Positions 10,002-20,619 of a stretch of 64,000 bases of DNA are shown piece after piece. Within the stretch, counting starts at the first letter, position 1, and every line of letters starts with the position of its first letter. The DNA is taken from positions 62,001 through 126,000 of the forward strand of contig OAPG01000012.1 in assembly GCA_900208305.1 (NCBI GenBank), given 5' to 3'. Source of the stretch: Melanopsichium pennsylvanicum. Its lineage: Eukaryota; Basidiomycota; Ustilaginomycetes; Ustilaginales. Made by a program: the position numbers and the translations under genes. The notes under the pieces were generated by a model, which saw nothing but the letters and a program-made list of their open reading frames with translations, did no database searches and was not told where the DNA came from.

Positions 10002-11957
10002 ATGGCCTCGCTCCATTATCAAGATCACTTGTTGCCCGCACCAACCGAGTTTCCTGGTCCTACCAGCCCGCAATCCTCACTCCTATTTGGTCGACAGCGA
10101 TATCTCCTCTTCCCTCGCTTCACTCTCGAATCGGGCGTTGTTCTTCACAATCTCCCCATAGCATTCAAGACCTGGGGTCGTCTCTCGGACCAAAATGATA
10201 ATGCTCTCGTCGTATGCCATGCACTCACCGGTTCCGCCGACGTAGAAGACTGGTGGGGTCCTCTATTGGGTGTAGGCAAAGTATTTGACTATTCAAGATT
10301 CTTCATTGTCTGTTGCAATGTCTTGGGCTCTCCTTATGGCTCCGCCAGCCCATGTACTCAGGCTCAAGGCGAATCTTATTGGGCCAACGCAATCAACACT
10401 CACTCCATCCACAAAGCCACACAAGAAAAGCAACAAGGGAAAGGTCAAGCTTGGTGGGGACCCGAATTCCCAGCTACAACTGTACGCGACGATGTACGTT
10501 TGCAAAAGTTGGTGCTAGAGTATCTTGGAGTCCATTCAATTGCTGCAGTGGTGGGTGGAAGTATGGGTGGAATGGCTGTACTCGAATGGCCCCTTGTCTT
10601 CCCAACTCGATTCCCAGGTCAAAATCAAAAGGGTAACCAAAGATACATTCAGGCAATAGTACCCTTAGCTACCAGTGCAAGGCACAGCGCTTGGTGTATC
10701 AGTTGGGCTGAAGCTCAAAGGCAGAGTATCTACAGCGATCCTGCGTTCAAGCATGGATATTATGATCCCGATCAACCTCCAAGGAACGGCTTGTCCGCAG
10801 CACGTATGGCTGCATTGTTGACGTACAGGAGCAGAGATAGTTTCGAATCCAGATTCGGAAGGAGGGTGGGCAAAGCTCTCAAAGGTGGTTATGCAGGGTT
10901 GAACGGCGTTCCAAAGAAGGAAGAGGAGCAGAGTGCAAAGAAGGTGGATGAAGATAGGAGAAGCTCATTGGCTCAAGATGCGGCTGCGGCACATAACGAA
11001 GGCAACCTTTCGCCTCGTGTCAAATCGTATTGTAGTAATACTTGCCCTACCAACTCGAATGGTACTTCGTACTTTCCCTCTTCCACCCACCACCCAAACA
11101 ACACAAACAACAATAATAATAACAACAACAACAACAATTTTGATAGCAACACTAGCACGAACAGTAACGGTCCAAGCCTATCACCCACAGCAACCACACC
11201 TCCGGTACCAAACACGCCTCATCCTCCAACAGAGCTTTCGGATGAAGCACTCAGCAACACTACCCTGCCACCTCCAGTGACGGCTGTCGCTGCTGTGGCT
11301 GCTCAATATTCGGTGGAACCTTTTTCGCCCAGTACAGCTCCGCAAATCTTTTCAGCTCAATCTTACCTACGTTACCAGGGAGACAAGTTTGTTAAACGTT
11401 TCGATGCGAATTGCTACATTCACTTGACTCGCAAAATGGACAGTCATGATGTGGCGCGTAATCGATGGGGTTGGTACATCTCTACTTCTACCACGTCTTG
11501 CTCTGAAATCACTTCGGTTTGTACTCAAGTGGGTGAAAGACCGGAGAATGATGATCAAGAAGATGAAGCATTGCTCCATGTTTTGAATTTTCTCTCTTGT
11601 CATGAACCGAGTGAGCATAAGGCTCAACCTCCTGCGGTTTTGGTGGTTAGTATTGAAAGTGATGGATTGTTTGCACCTCCGGAACAAGTTTTGATTCATA
11701 GGTTGATCAAGGGGAGTCGATTTGTAAGTGTTAGAAGTAGTGATGGACATGATGGATTTTTGCTGGAATTTGAACAGATTAATGAATTGGTGGGAGATTT
11801 TTTGAAACAGGTTTTGGCAAATATTTATGAGAGGGTTCCGGATGATGTTGATCGAATCATGCTTGATCATGAAATCCATCAGATAGGGGGGGAAGGTCAA
11901 CAAGGCGTTGTAAAAGAAAGTGTATTTGGTGAGGTTGAGGATGTAACAAGGTGGTAA
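10002..11957 (+). CDS. MET2: homoserine O-acetyltransferase
   Basis: Met2 transfers an acetyl group from acetyl-CoA to homoserine, the first committed step of methionine synthesis in fungi. The protein is 651 residues, starting at the ATG at 10002. It is an alpha/beta hydrolase: an early oxyanion region (HALTGSADVEDWWGP), the NVLGSPYGSASP segment, the nucleophile elbow GGSMGGMAVLEW (Ser near residue 186), and C-terminal Asp and His regions (ESDGLFAPPEQ and DGHDGFLLE). Fungal Met2 is usually under 550 residues. The extra length is an insertion of about 150 residues (about 296-446), low in complexity with poly-N, placed between the core and the C-terminal catalytic part. It appears intronless and is convergent with SMC5. 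Confidence 0.93.
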   Translation: MASLHYQDHLLPAPTEFPGPTSPQSSLLFGRQRYLLFPRFTLESGVVLHNLPIAFKTWGRLSDQNDNALVVCHALTGSADVEDWWGPLLGVGKVFDYSRFFIVCCNVLGSPYGSASPCTQAQGESYWANAINTHSIHKATQEKQQGKGQAWWGPEFPATTVRDDVRLQKLVLEYLGVHSIAAVVGGSMGGMAVLEWPLVFPTRFPGQNQKGNQRYIQAIVPLATSARHSAWCISWAEAQRQSIYSDPAFKHGYYDPDQPPRNGLSAARMAALLTYRSRDSFESRFGRRVGKALKGGYAGLNGVPKKEEEQSAKKVDEDRRSSLAQDAAAAHNEGNLSPRVKSYCSNTCPTNSNGTSYFPSSTHHPNNTNNNNNNNNNNNFDSNTSTNSNGPSLSPTATTPPVPNTPHPPTELSDEALSNTTLPPPVTAVAAVAAQYSVEPFSPSTAPQIFSAQSYLRYQGDKFVKRFDANCYIHLTRKMDSHDVARNRWGWYISTSTTSCSEITSVCTQVGERPENDDQEDEALLHVLNFLSCHEPSEHKAQPPAVLVVSIESDGLFAPPEQVLIHRLIKGSRFVSVRSSDGHDGFLLEFEQINELVGDFLKQVLANIYERVPDDVDRIMLDHEIHQIGGEGQQGVVKESVFGEVEDVTRW

Positions 11958-12154
11958 GACCCAAGTCATTAAGGATCATCTTGTTGTAATCCAACCGTAT
12001 CTAAGAAAAAAAAGAAGAATGAAAAAAAAAAAATTCCACGGTGTAAAGCAGATCAATCGCATCCACAAATACTGTAGCGTCGTCCAGACCTTTTCGTGTT
12101 TTTTTTTTTTCTTTTTCTTTTGTTGTTTCTGTGAAAGATCAACACCACTTCTCC

Positions 12155-12185
<31 letters not shown>

Positions 12186-12823
12186 TTCTCGTCTCTTGTC
12201 ACTATCTCAATGTTTGCATTCAACCTGCAAAAAAAAAAAAAAATCACATAAATTTTTACTGTACTTGTTTTTGTTTTTGTTTTTGTTTTACTCTTCGTCG
12301 CATCCAACATTGCAGCAAACAAACCAAAAAAAAGGGACCAAATGTAGTTAAATTCACACACACATATATATACCCTCTCAACATTCACTCCAAAACACAA
12401 CCCCTCTAACTCTCTCTATCCCCTTTTTTTTTTTTTTTAAAATCAATACTTAAGTATTAGTAATGTAAAATTCACCATCTAATAATAATGTCTCAATTTC
12501 ACCTATCGAAAATATATCAAATCTCAAACTGCGCTCCCTTTCTCGTTCAATGTGGTTGGTTACCCCCCAACATATTTTTTTTTGCACATCACCCACATCC
12601 CATCGCTTCCAGCTAAGCTTCAAATTTGCATTCCTTCCTTGCCTTCTTCTTTTGCAACCATTTCATCATCGAAAACAGAACAATCATTTGAACTTGTAAC
12701 ACAAAACGTCCCTGTAATTCTGACCTCAAAGGTGAAAACAAAAAATGCCCTTGCTCTTTTGCACTAAGAACCACCACCTAAAACCACTTTTTCTCTAATT
12801 CCATGAATGTCTTATGAGTACCC
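11958..12823. other. intergenic region between convergent MET2 and SMC5
   Basis: AT-rich and pyrimidine-rich sequence with T-runs, a CT microsatellite (about 12155-12188), TTTTTG repeats near 12268-12290 and TACTGTA at 12070 and 12257. It presumably serves as the 3' end of both genes. No gene seen. Confidence 0.6.
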
Positions 12824-15800
12824 TTACCTCCTCACACTCCTACTCATACTTCTAGCTTGTCTCTGACTACCAAACAATCCAACACACACCCCATCCCCAC
12901 TGTTGCTCTCCCAAATCGCTTCCATAACCCTCTTTGTCTCCATCAACCTCTCACCCGGTTTCATGCCCAAAACCTTTTTCTTCCTATCATGCACTTTACC
13001 AAAATCAAACCTCCTCTCTCCATAAACACCATTATTAACCAACAAAACCTTCTGCAACTCATGCACCGCCAAATCTGGCAAAAGTTTAGGCGTAATCAAA
13101 AAATATTGACTCGCCTCCATCTGACAAGTCAAACCCACAATATGATTATGCGTAACCCTCTCCGCCGTAGGATCCATACCCTGATTAATCTCATCCACCA
13201 ATGTAAAAGGTGAACGCGAAAGTTGAAGAAGCGACATGATGTACATAATCGTACTCAAAGTTCTCTCTCCCCCTGATTGATGTTGTGCAGACAAAGGTGC
13301 CAATTCCTCCGCATTTCGAAACTTGACCATAATCTCCAACTTCCACTTTTCATAATCCACATCTTGAACAATCCTCAATTCACCCGCGAGTCCCATATCA
13401 TCAAACGCCTTTGAGAACTGCTTCGACACCGCACAAATCACTCTGCGCAACGTAGGTTCCCACTTTTCTCGAATCGATCCGATCTTGGCTTCCGTCGAAG
13501 TTGCCAGCTCTTGCAGCTCAGTGATCTCGATAGTCTTGGAAGCGATGTCGCGCTGTCGCGCACGATACTGGTCAATCACTTCGGGTCGAACTCCCTCTGC
13601 CAGATCCAGCTTGCTCTCTTCGGCACGCAGGCTCGCATTGAGCGTGTCGGCGTTCAACATCTCATCGTCGTCCGGGTCCACATCGCTCAAATCAATGTTT
13701 TGACCTCGTTCATCGATCAGATGCTGCACTTGCGAGCGTAGCTCTGTGGCCTCACGACGCGCAACAGAGTGTGCATGAACCGCTTCTTCGAGCGTCGCTG
13801 CAATCTCCCTCTCCTGTTCGTCGAGGTCGCGAATCGCATTGTCGAGCTGAGTCGCGGTGACATCCCACTGCCACTTGGAGAGCGAGGCGACGTGCTTCCG
13901 ATCCGCCACTTTGCTCATCTGCACTGTCTGCGCCACAAGATCTTGCATCTTCTGAGCTCGCCGTTGTGCGAGCTTGCGAATCTCCTTCATCAGTCGTGCT
14001 CGCTTCTCTTCGAGCGATGGCTCGCGTTCCCTGTCGCGAAGCTCGCGGCGGCGGTTCTCGATGAGCGCAGACTCCTTCTCCCACGATCGCTGCGCTCCCA
14101 CACAGTCGCGCTTCTGCCCTTTGAGGTCGCTGACCTGTGCATCGCACTTTGCCAGCTCGGCTTGAATCGCCTTGTCTTCTTTTAACAGTTGGAGCGTTTT
14201 GGCTTCGAGTTCCTTCTTTTGAGCGGTGAGGCGCTGAATCTGCTCCGACAGCGAACGCTGACGTTCTCGATCGACCGTATTGGTTAGACTCCTAGGCTGG
14301 CCGATGCGACGAGAGACGGTTTGGCGGACGTTGTTTCCATATTGCGAGACATTGATGGTAAAATTTTCACCACCAGCGATGAATCGTCTGAATCTGTTGG
14401 AGCGCTCGACACGCTCCACGTCCACGTTCGGATTCAGCGTGACGGGTAGTCGATTCAGATGAGCTTGACGGCAAAGATGAACCAGCACATCGTGCGGACC
14501 GTCGATCAGGTCGATGATGTACGCGTCGAAGCCTAACGAAGCAAGCTGCTCGCGAGGGACATCAGGCTTCTGGCTTTCGAGTGTGATGCCCTCCACTTCG
14601 GCCACCGTAACACGAATCTTCATGCTATCCATCGTGCTTGTGAACAGGTCGTAATCCGCTCGTGTCTGACACACGAACGACTTTTGCACGGCAAAAGGAA
14701 TGCAAGATTCGACGGCGGCGGCATATCTCTGGTCCTTGAGTGAGATTTCGAGAAGCACCGGTTCGTGCACTGGCTTGCGGAAGCGATGCTGGTTCTGGCG
14801 CAACCACATGACAGCTTTGTAGACATGCTCATCGGCGCCGCGCAGCTTCTCGAGACGTTGCTGCGGCACGTTGTCGAGCTGAGCCAGCTGATTACGATAG
14901 GATTGGGTGCCCTTGTCAATGGTTTGGCTCTCAACGTTGACGTCCTGCATCTGACGCTGTATGTCACCACGTCGATTGTGACCATCGTTGAGCTTCTCTC
15001 GAATGCGGCGCAACTGTGCTTCGATCTCGGCGGTATCTTGCACGCCCGGCTCGTCGCCAAGCTGTGCACTACGATCAGCGATCTCCTTGCGCAGCTCTTG
15101 CATTCGGCGTGCACGATCCTGATCCTTCTTCTTCAGTGCGCTCACCTCCGCCAGCTTTCCTTCGATGTCGCGTCCGATACTTTCGACATCGCTGATCAGC
15201 TGTCTCCGCTTCTTCTCATCGCTCGCATAGACATGGTCGAGGCGCTGCAGCTCGACTTTGAGCTTATTTGCTTTGTCGTTAAGATCCTTGCGCCTCTCCT
15301 TGATGGGCCCGCTGCGGCCGACGGCCTCGGAGAGTTCTTGGCGCTTCGTGTCTCGCTCGCGTTGCAAGGCTACGACGTTGCGCTTGACGTTGTTGTAGTT
15401 CGCCATGGCAATCATGACTCTAAGCTTGTCGATATGATTCTCGATCTCCTGCCGCTCTTCGAAACGCTGGACGTCGACTTGTAGCGCTTGGTTTCGCTGC
15501 TCGAGATGTGCCTTCTCCTCTTGCTTGGCTTTTAGCTGACTAGCAATGTCTGCGGCTGCCTTGCCATGTTGGTTCAGCTTCTCGTGCCATCGGACGAGCT
15601 TTGCGCCACCTACAGCCTTTTCGGTCTCGACCAGACGTTTTGCATCGGTCATCTTTGCAAACTCGTGAACCTTGTCTTGAGGCAGGAAGGAACACAGGTT
15701 GCCGACGTCGATATTATACTCAGAGACCATGGCGAGCACATCCGTTTTGGTGGTGCTTCGGCCATTTACGTACCAGTCACTCTTGTTGCTCGACGCCGTG

Positions 15801-16690
15801 AGTGTTCGACGGATGACTAGGTTGGTCTGGTCGGGCCATGCTTGCAGCTCGATCTCGATCCAGCCGTCAGCCTCGCCACGCTTTACGAAGGAGCCAAGGT
15901 TGGACGCTCGGCCGAGTAGGCTTGGATGACCACCTAGACCCAGAGCGATGGCGCAGGCAATACTGCTCTTGCCGGTACCGTTGGGACCACAGATGAGATT
16001 GAGATAAGGACCGACGCGAAACTCGACCGAGTCATATGTGAGAAAGTTGGAGAGAGCGATACGGCGGATTGCGCCTGGAAGGAATTTGTCAGGCGAGCGA
16101 CGCTTGCGCAGTGAGGGCTCAATGCCGTTGGCGTCGGCAGCGTCGTCCGCTGGGGCGATGGTTCCCTGGGCTGCTTCGACAAAGTCGTCGTTCGGCTCGT
16201 CGTCCTCTTCCGAATCGAGGAGAGCACTTTCGATAGGGGACGCCGCGCGATTACGTCGTGGTGATGAAGATCCATTGAGTAGGGTCGATGGACTTGGTGA
16301 CGCTTTGCTACGTTTTGTGGGCGAGCTGGATGGATCGCGGTTAAGGCGTTTGGTACTGTTGGTGGCGTTGCTGGTGCTCAGGGTAACTTGAATGTTGGAT
16401 CTGGTTGGTGACTGTGAAGATGGATTGAAAGAGTCGGATGGCGAACGCTTGAGCGCTCTGCGCTGGGAGAGATCCACCTGTGATTCGGACTGCTTCATGG
16501 CCGGAGTGACCGAGTTTGTCTCTTCTGCTAGAGCCCTGCGATCGTTTGGTGTGCCATGTGATGCAGAGGTCATTGTGCGGCGCTGTGAAGATGTACTTTG
16601 TGATGCGAAAGGGTCAAAATCTTGATCTTGCGATGCTCGGATGAGGAAAGAGGAGGCGAATTTGGAAGAGCGTCGAGTCTTGAAAGACAT
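12824..16690 (-). CDS. SMC5: Smc5, SMC5/6 complex subunit
   Basis: This 1288-residue nuclear ATPase pairs with Smc6 in the SMC5/6 complex, which acts in recombination repair, replication-fork stability and SUMO signalling. A disordered S/T-rich N-terminus of about 200 residues precedes the head. The Walker A (GPNGTGKSS, 235-243) follows the Smc5-type segment ALSNFLTYDSVEF. Long coiled coils flank a hinge in the middle of the protein. Near the C-terminus are the ABC signature (QHQSGGERTLST) and the Walker B (FTLVDEINQGMD), where INQGMD is characteristic of Smc5 rather than other SMC proteins. The frame is open throughout, starting at an ATG at 16690. The long N-terminal extension is the only unusual feature; its role is unknown. 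Confidence 0.95.
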   Translation of the reverse strand: MSFKTRRSSKFASSFLIRASQDQDFDPFASQSTSSQRRTMTSASHGTPNDRRALAEETNSVTPAMKQSESQVDLSQRRALKRSPSDSFNPSSQSPTRSNIQVTLSTSNATNSTKRLNRDPSSSPTKRSKASPSPSTLLNGSSSPRRNRAASPIESALLDSEEDDEPNDDFVEAAQGTIAPADDAADANGIEPSLRKRRSPDKFLPGAIRRIALSNFLTYDSVEFRVGPYLNLICGPNGTGKSSIACAIALGLGGHPSLLGRASNLGSFVKRGEADGWIEIELQAWPDQTNLVIRRTLTASSNKSDWYVNGRSTTKTDVLAMVSEYNIDVGNLCSFLPQDKVHEFAKMTDAKRLVETEKAVGGAKLVRWHEKLNQHGKAAADIASQLKAKQEEKAHLEQRNQALQVDVQRFEERQEIENHIDKLRVMIAMANYNNVKRNVVALQRERDTKRQELSEAVGRSGPIKERRKDLNDKANKLKVELQRLDHVYASDEKKRRQLISDVESIGRDIEGKLAEVSALKKKDQDRARRMQELRKEIADRSAQLGDEPGVQDTAEIEAQLRRIREKLNDGHNRRGDIQRQMQDVNVESQTIDKGTQSYRNQLAQLDNVPQQRLEKLRGADEHVYKAVMWLRQNQHRFRKPVHEPVLLEISLKDQRYAAAVESCIPFAVQKSFVCQTRADYDLFTSTMDSMKIRVTVAEVEGITLESQKPDVPREQLASLGFDAYIIDLIDGPHDVLVHLCRQAHLNRLPVTLNPNVDVERVERSNRFRRFIAGGENFTINVSQYGNNVRQTVSRRIGQPRSLTNTVDRERQRSLSEQIQRLTAQKKELEAKTLQLLKEDKAIQAELAKCDAQVSDLKGQKRDCVGAQRSWEKESALIENRRRELRDREREPSLEEKRARLMKEIRKLAQRRAQKMQDLVAQTVQMSKVADRKHVASLSKWQWDVTATQLDNAIRDLDEQEREIAATLEEAVHAHSVARREATELRSQVQHLIDERGQNIDLSDVDPDDDEMLNADTLNASLRAEESKLDLAEGVRPEVIDQYRARQRDIASKTIEITELQELATSTEAKIGSIREKWEPTLRRVICAVSKQFSKAFDDMGLAGELRIVQDVDYEKWKLEIMVKFRNAEELAPLSAQHQSGGERTLSTIMYIMSLLQLSRSPFTLVDEINQGMDPTAERVTHNHIVGLTCQMEASQYFLITPKLLPDLAVHELQKVLLVNNGVYGERRFDFGKVHDRKKKVLGMKPGERLMETKRVMEAIWESNSGDGVCVGLFGSQRQARSMSRSVRR

Positions 16691-17375
16691 GTGGCTGATT
16701 TATGCGCGCATGGCACACTTATTTAATATTGAGCCAAGGAGGAGAACGACGAAAATTTGTCCAGGTAAGAGAGGAAAACGAATGATATATGCGTCGATGA
16801 TCTCGATGATGATGCGGATTTGGCGCCGAGCGGAACTGTGAGATTTGCTTAGAGAGCAAGATTGTTGTGGATCACTTGAGCGATGAGGTCCAGTTGATGA
16901 TTGGTGAGTCGCCAAAATGGATGCGAAGTAAGTTATGCGAATAGCTGGCGATGCGTGAAGACTACAGGATGATGGTTAGAGTGGTGCGGGTGGATGACAA
17001 GACGAGCAAGTCTATGTATACATGGTGGGTAGAAACCATGTCGGAAGGCTAATCACTGGCAATATGGAGGACGCGGGTTGAAATCAGAGAAACAGAAAAG
17101 GTGCCGAGTCCAACACACGGCGCGCTAGCACACCACAAGTCATAGTGTGGTCTGTTCGCGAAGAGAACCCGTGGCGTGTAGAAAGCTGAAACTGAGCCTT
17201 TTTTTCTTTTTTTTTTTCTTTTTAAATTTGGAAAAAAAAGTGGAGCGTGGGATCCTTTGCACGCGTAAAGAGCTGCCATCAAAGAATACTCGGCTTTTAC
17301 ACTGCGACCACTGTGAACAGGCGCTATACGACTGTTAGCGTGCAACAAGCATCACGCTTTATATCACGATTGGCT
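16691..17375. other. intergenic region upstream of SMC5
   Basis: Contains the SMC5 promoter and the 3' end of the GPALPP-type gene. A T/A-rich run lies near 17200-17240. No gene or strong motif seen. Confidence 0.6.
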
Positions 17376-18740
17376 TCACAAGAATCGCCTAGAGCCACTC
17401 CCGAATCGGTCACCGAGCGCGTTGGAATCGGCGATCAAGTTTCGCCTCTTTTTCTCATCCATGAGCCTTCCACCGACACTTAACGCTGCTTCACGATCCC
17501 AGATCATGGGTGCTGCTGCTTTGCCTTGTCTCACATCCTCTTGCTCTCTCTCTTTGCGTGATTTTGTACCTTTGCCGCTGTCTCTATCCCTATCTTTTTC
17601 CTTGTACTTGTCTGTGTCCTTTCCACTTGAACCATGTCGATCCGACTCCTTTCTCTTTCGCCTCTCCCGCCTCTTTTCATCATGATTGGAATTGTCGGAA
17701 TCATGCCGTGAGCGGTGGACACGATGATGTGAGTCATCGTGTCGGCTGCTCCGATGTCGATCTGAACGAGATGCTTGCGTGGATCTGTCACCCTTGTCGG
17801 GTGAGCTCGATCTGGAACGATGTCGTCTACTTCTTCTCTTATCTTCACTGTGGCTGTGTCTTGAATTCTTTGTGACTTGATCCTCATCGTCTCTCAGCCT
17901 CTTCTCCCTCCTCCTTTGCTCCCTTTCCGTGTTGAATTCGTCTTGGAGCTTCTCTTTGATCTCACGTCGCCTTCTCTCATTATGCTCTTGGATCAAACTC
18001 TTCTTCGCACCCCTCTCCTCCCTAACCTTGTGCGCGATCATCGCATCCCTTCTTATCAACCTTTCCCTCTCCATAGCCTCGTCAGTTGTCCCATTTCCTC
18101 CCTTTGGCTTAACACCAGACACTTCATCTTGCATCCTCTTGATCCGCTCTTCAGGTTTCTCGGTCCACAAACTCATATCCGCCTCTTGCCCTGCTCCTCC
18201 TCCACCGCCACCACCTCGTGCAGACACTCGCGGTGTAGATTGTGCGAATCCACGAGATCTGAGATTCAAAGGATCTCCAGCAACAGCTTGCAACGAAGTT
18301 GAGTTGGACACAGACGGTGGCAAAAGCATCCATTCAGGTCTAGAATTGGTTGCTTTCTCTGCTGCGGCTTTTGCTTCCTCCTCTGCCATCTTGTTTGATG
18401 CTTCACGTTCTAAGAACGCTCTGACGCCATCACTGAGACCATTGTGATTGTGTGAGGGAGAGCTTGTCGGGAGGACAGGGCCGATGCCTTGGTCTGATGA
18501 GGTGGACGTCGAGCTTGATGTAGAATTTGAGCGAGATCGGGTGAGGTTTGTTGGTATATGAGGACCAATGATTGTACGTGGTGAGCGGCGTGATTCCGAT
18601 GTGGATGGACAAGGTGGTGAACGTGAAGAGAATGATGTTCCAATTGACGAGTCTGAAGGGGCCAAATTCGAGCTAGACGGAGTGTGATTATTGGAGCTTC
18701 TAGGCAAGCAATCCGGCATATGAGGTCCGATGGTTGCCAT
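17376..18740 (-). CDS. GPALPP/DUF3752 domain protein (GPALPP1-like)
   Basis: A 454-residue, highly charged, probably nuclear protein. Three GPALPP-type motifs stand at residues 4-9 (IGPHMP), 58-63 (IGPHIP) and 86-91 (IGPVLP). A long R/K/E/D/S-rich middle resembles RS-like regions of RNA-processing factors. The C-terminus (WDREAALSVGGRLMDEKK... to the end) carries the DUF3752 signature. Members of this family have been linked to splicing complexes, but the molecular role is not well defined, so I assign none. It is divergently transcribed from the WW/FF protein with only 289 bases between the two ATGs. Confidence 0.85.
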   Translation of the reverse strand: MATIGPHMPDCLPRSSNNHTPSSSNLAPSDSSIGTSFSSRSPPCPSTSESRRSPRTIIGPHIPTNLTRSRSNSTSSSTSTSSDQGIGPVLPTSSPSHNHNGLSDGVRAFLEREASNKMAEEEAKAAAEKATNSRPEWMLLPPSVSNSTSLQAVAGDPLNLRSRGFAQSTPRVSARGGGGGGGAGQEADMSLWTEKPEERIKRMQDEVSGVKPKGGNGTTDEAMERERLIRRDAMIAHKVREERGAKKSLIQEHNERRRREIKEKLQDEFNTEREQRRREKRLRDDEDQVTKNSRHSHSEDKRRSRRHRSRSSSPDKGDRSTQASRSDRHRSSRHDDSHHRVHRSRHDSDNSNHDEKRRERRKRKESDRHGSSGKDTDKYKEKDRDRDSGKGTKSRKEREQEDVRQGKAAAPMIWDREAALSVGGRLMDEKKRRNLIADSNALGDRFGSGSRRFL

Positions 18741-19029
18741 TCTTGAATCTTGTCTCGTTGTGGTGGTCTATGTGAAAAGACTGGTGATCAACTCTTTCCA
18801 AGTTGCTTGTAACAACGCAACAAGAAAAGTTATTCGAGCCACAGTGGTGTTTCCGTGTGGAGTTTTGTTTTTATTTTTTTTTTATTTTTTTTTTGGTTTC
18901 CGTTTCCCGAGATCTCAATGCCTTTTTCCAAAGATACAACTTTCCATTTCTCATCTTGTGATTTCTGTATTCTCTCGTCAATAAACGTTTGATCATCTTG
19001 TCTCAACCTTGTATTAGGACGCAGAAAGT
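18741..19029. promoter_or_regulatory. short bidirectional promoter
   Basis: These 289 bases separate the start codons of two divergent genes for putative nuclear RNA-processing proteins. A T-rich tract lies at 18865-18895, probably near one transcription start. Both genes are likely controlled from this interval. Confidence 0.6.
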
Positions 19030-20619
19030 ATGTCAGGTTTAGGTTCGGTTTCAGGACCATCCACACTGCCACCCGGTTGGACTACCCACGTTAGCCTGAA
19101 GGACGGGCGCACTTACTACCACAACGCTTCCACAGGCAAATCCACCTACACCCTGCCCAAGCCAAAACGAGAGAAACCCATCTGCAAAAACGCAATTCCT
19201 GGTGCAAATGGTTGGTTCAAAGTCGCTACCAATAAGAAGAATGTGTTTTATTGGAACGCTGAGCTCAAGCTAAGCGAGTGGATTCCGCCGTCAGAAGTGA
19301 CTAGGGCGCTTAGGGACATGGAGGAGGAACAGACGCGTGAGAGGGAGCGAATGGAGAGGGAGTTGGAACAGAAGAGGAAGGAAGAAGCGGAAAGGCTCAA
19401 GAAGGAGAGAAGGGAGAGGAAAAGGAAGCAAGAAGAAGGTGTGGCCATCACTGAGTTCGATGGGTCTAAAAGGGCACGTGGCGATGACGACGAAGAAGAA
19501 GATGATGATGAGGAGGAGGAGGAGGAGGAGGAGGAGGAGGAGGAGGAGGAGGAGGAGGAGGACGATCTGGATTCAAGAGCTTCACGTGATGGGGGTGTGG
19601 AAGTAGTTGCAGACAAAAACATCCACACACAGATTCATCAAACTGAATGTGACGGAGAGCAACATGCTCCGACAGAACACGCAGATCAGGATGAACAAGA
19701 AGACCAAGACGAAGAAGAATGGCAGCGCCAACTTGCGGAAAAGATGGCTATCGAAGCAGAAGCAGAAATAGAAGCCCAGGCTGAAGTCGACACAGGGACT
19801 GAGGTCCATACCGAGACAAATAGCGGCGAATTTTGCCAAGCTGAACCACAAACTTGTCTCGAAAATCAGCGAAAAGCTTTCATGGTCCACCTAAGCTCGC
19901 TCAACGGCACCTCGCAGGAAGTTAACCCAATGGCACCCTGGGATGTTGAAATGGCCAAATTTTCGACGCATCCTTCTTTCGTCATGCTTTGGTCATCATC
20001 ATCCAAATCCAATACCGAGGACGTATTCAACGAATGGTGCAAGTTGAGGATAAGAGAGAAACGTAATGCCAAAGCTACCGCGTCAACCTTTTCTTCTTCT
20101 TCTTCTTGTTTTTCTACCACCAATACCACGGTTACAGCCGATTCAAACTGTTCTTGGAAGCAAAATTTGGTCAACTTGTTGAAGAAAGAAGTGAAATCAA
20201 CGAGGACCAAGTTTGACGATTTCTTGAGGGCTTTTGCATCGCATCCTGACTTGATCGGATTTTCGCGCTCTGATGGGGAGAAGGTGTTCAATTCGTATCT
20301 TGTGAATTTGGGAGAGGAAAAGCGAAAAGCAGCGAAAAAGGCGGAAACTGAATTTCTTGAATTGCTCTCGGATAGACTTTCAGGTCATTATCGGAACAAA
20401 ATTAGCATTGCGAAATGTAGGGTTGGTGATGGAGATGGTAGTAGTATTGGTGGGAAGGAGAAAGAGAAAGAGAAAGAGAAAGAGAAGGAGTTGATGATGA
20501 AAGTTTGGATGGAAGCTAAGAAAACTCGTGGATTGATTCAAGATAAGCGGTATGATGCGGTTGCAAGCTCAACTCGTCGATTTCAACTTTTCACTATTTG
20601 GTCTAGAGGAGAAGGATGA
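19030..20619 (+). CDS. WW/FF-domain protein, TCERG1-like splicing or transcription factor
   Basis: A 529-residue protein with two WW domains at the N-terminus (about residues 13-43 and 58-88), then a charged linker and FF-like helical repeats (about 290-345 and 375-450). This order matches the TCERG1/Dre4 group, which couples the spliceosome to RNA polymerase II; WW domains bind proline-rich partners and FF domains bind phosphorylated proteins. The first WW has Tyr (STYTLP) where the second Trp is usual, so its binding may be altered. The linker holds an acidic run of about 20 Glu residues encoded by GAG repeats (about 19515-19560). The start ATG at 19030 faces the GPALPP-type gene. No intron is seen. 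Confidence 0.8.
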   Translation: MSGLGSVSGPSTLPPGWTTHVSLKDGRTYYHNASTGKSTYTLPKPKREKPICKNAIPGANGWFKVATNKKNVFYWNAELKLSEWIPPSEVTRALRDMEEEQTRERERMERELEQKRKEEAERLKKERRERKRKQEEGVAITEFDGSKRARGDDDEEEDDDEEEEEEEEEEEEEEEEEDDLDSRASRDGGVEVVADKNIHTQIHQTECDGEQHAPTEHADQDEQEDQDEEEWQRQLAEKMAIEAEAEIEAQAEVDTGTEVHTETNSGEFCQAEPQTCLENQRKAFMVHLSSLNGTSQEVNPMAPWDVEMAKFSTHPSFVMLWSSSSKSNTEDVFNEWCKLRIREKRNAKATASTFSSSSSCFSTTNTTVTADSNCSWKQNLVNLLKKEVKSTRTKFDDFLRAFASHPDLIGFSRSDGEKVFNSYLVNLGEEKRKAAKKAETEFLELLSDRLSGHYRNKISIAKCRVGDGDGSSIGGKEKEKEKEKEKELMMKVWMEAKKTRGLIQDKRYDAVASSTRRFQLFTIWSRGEG

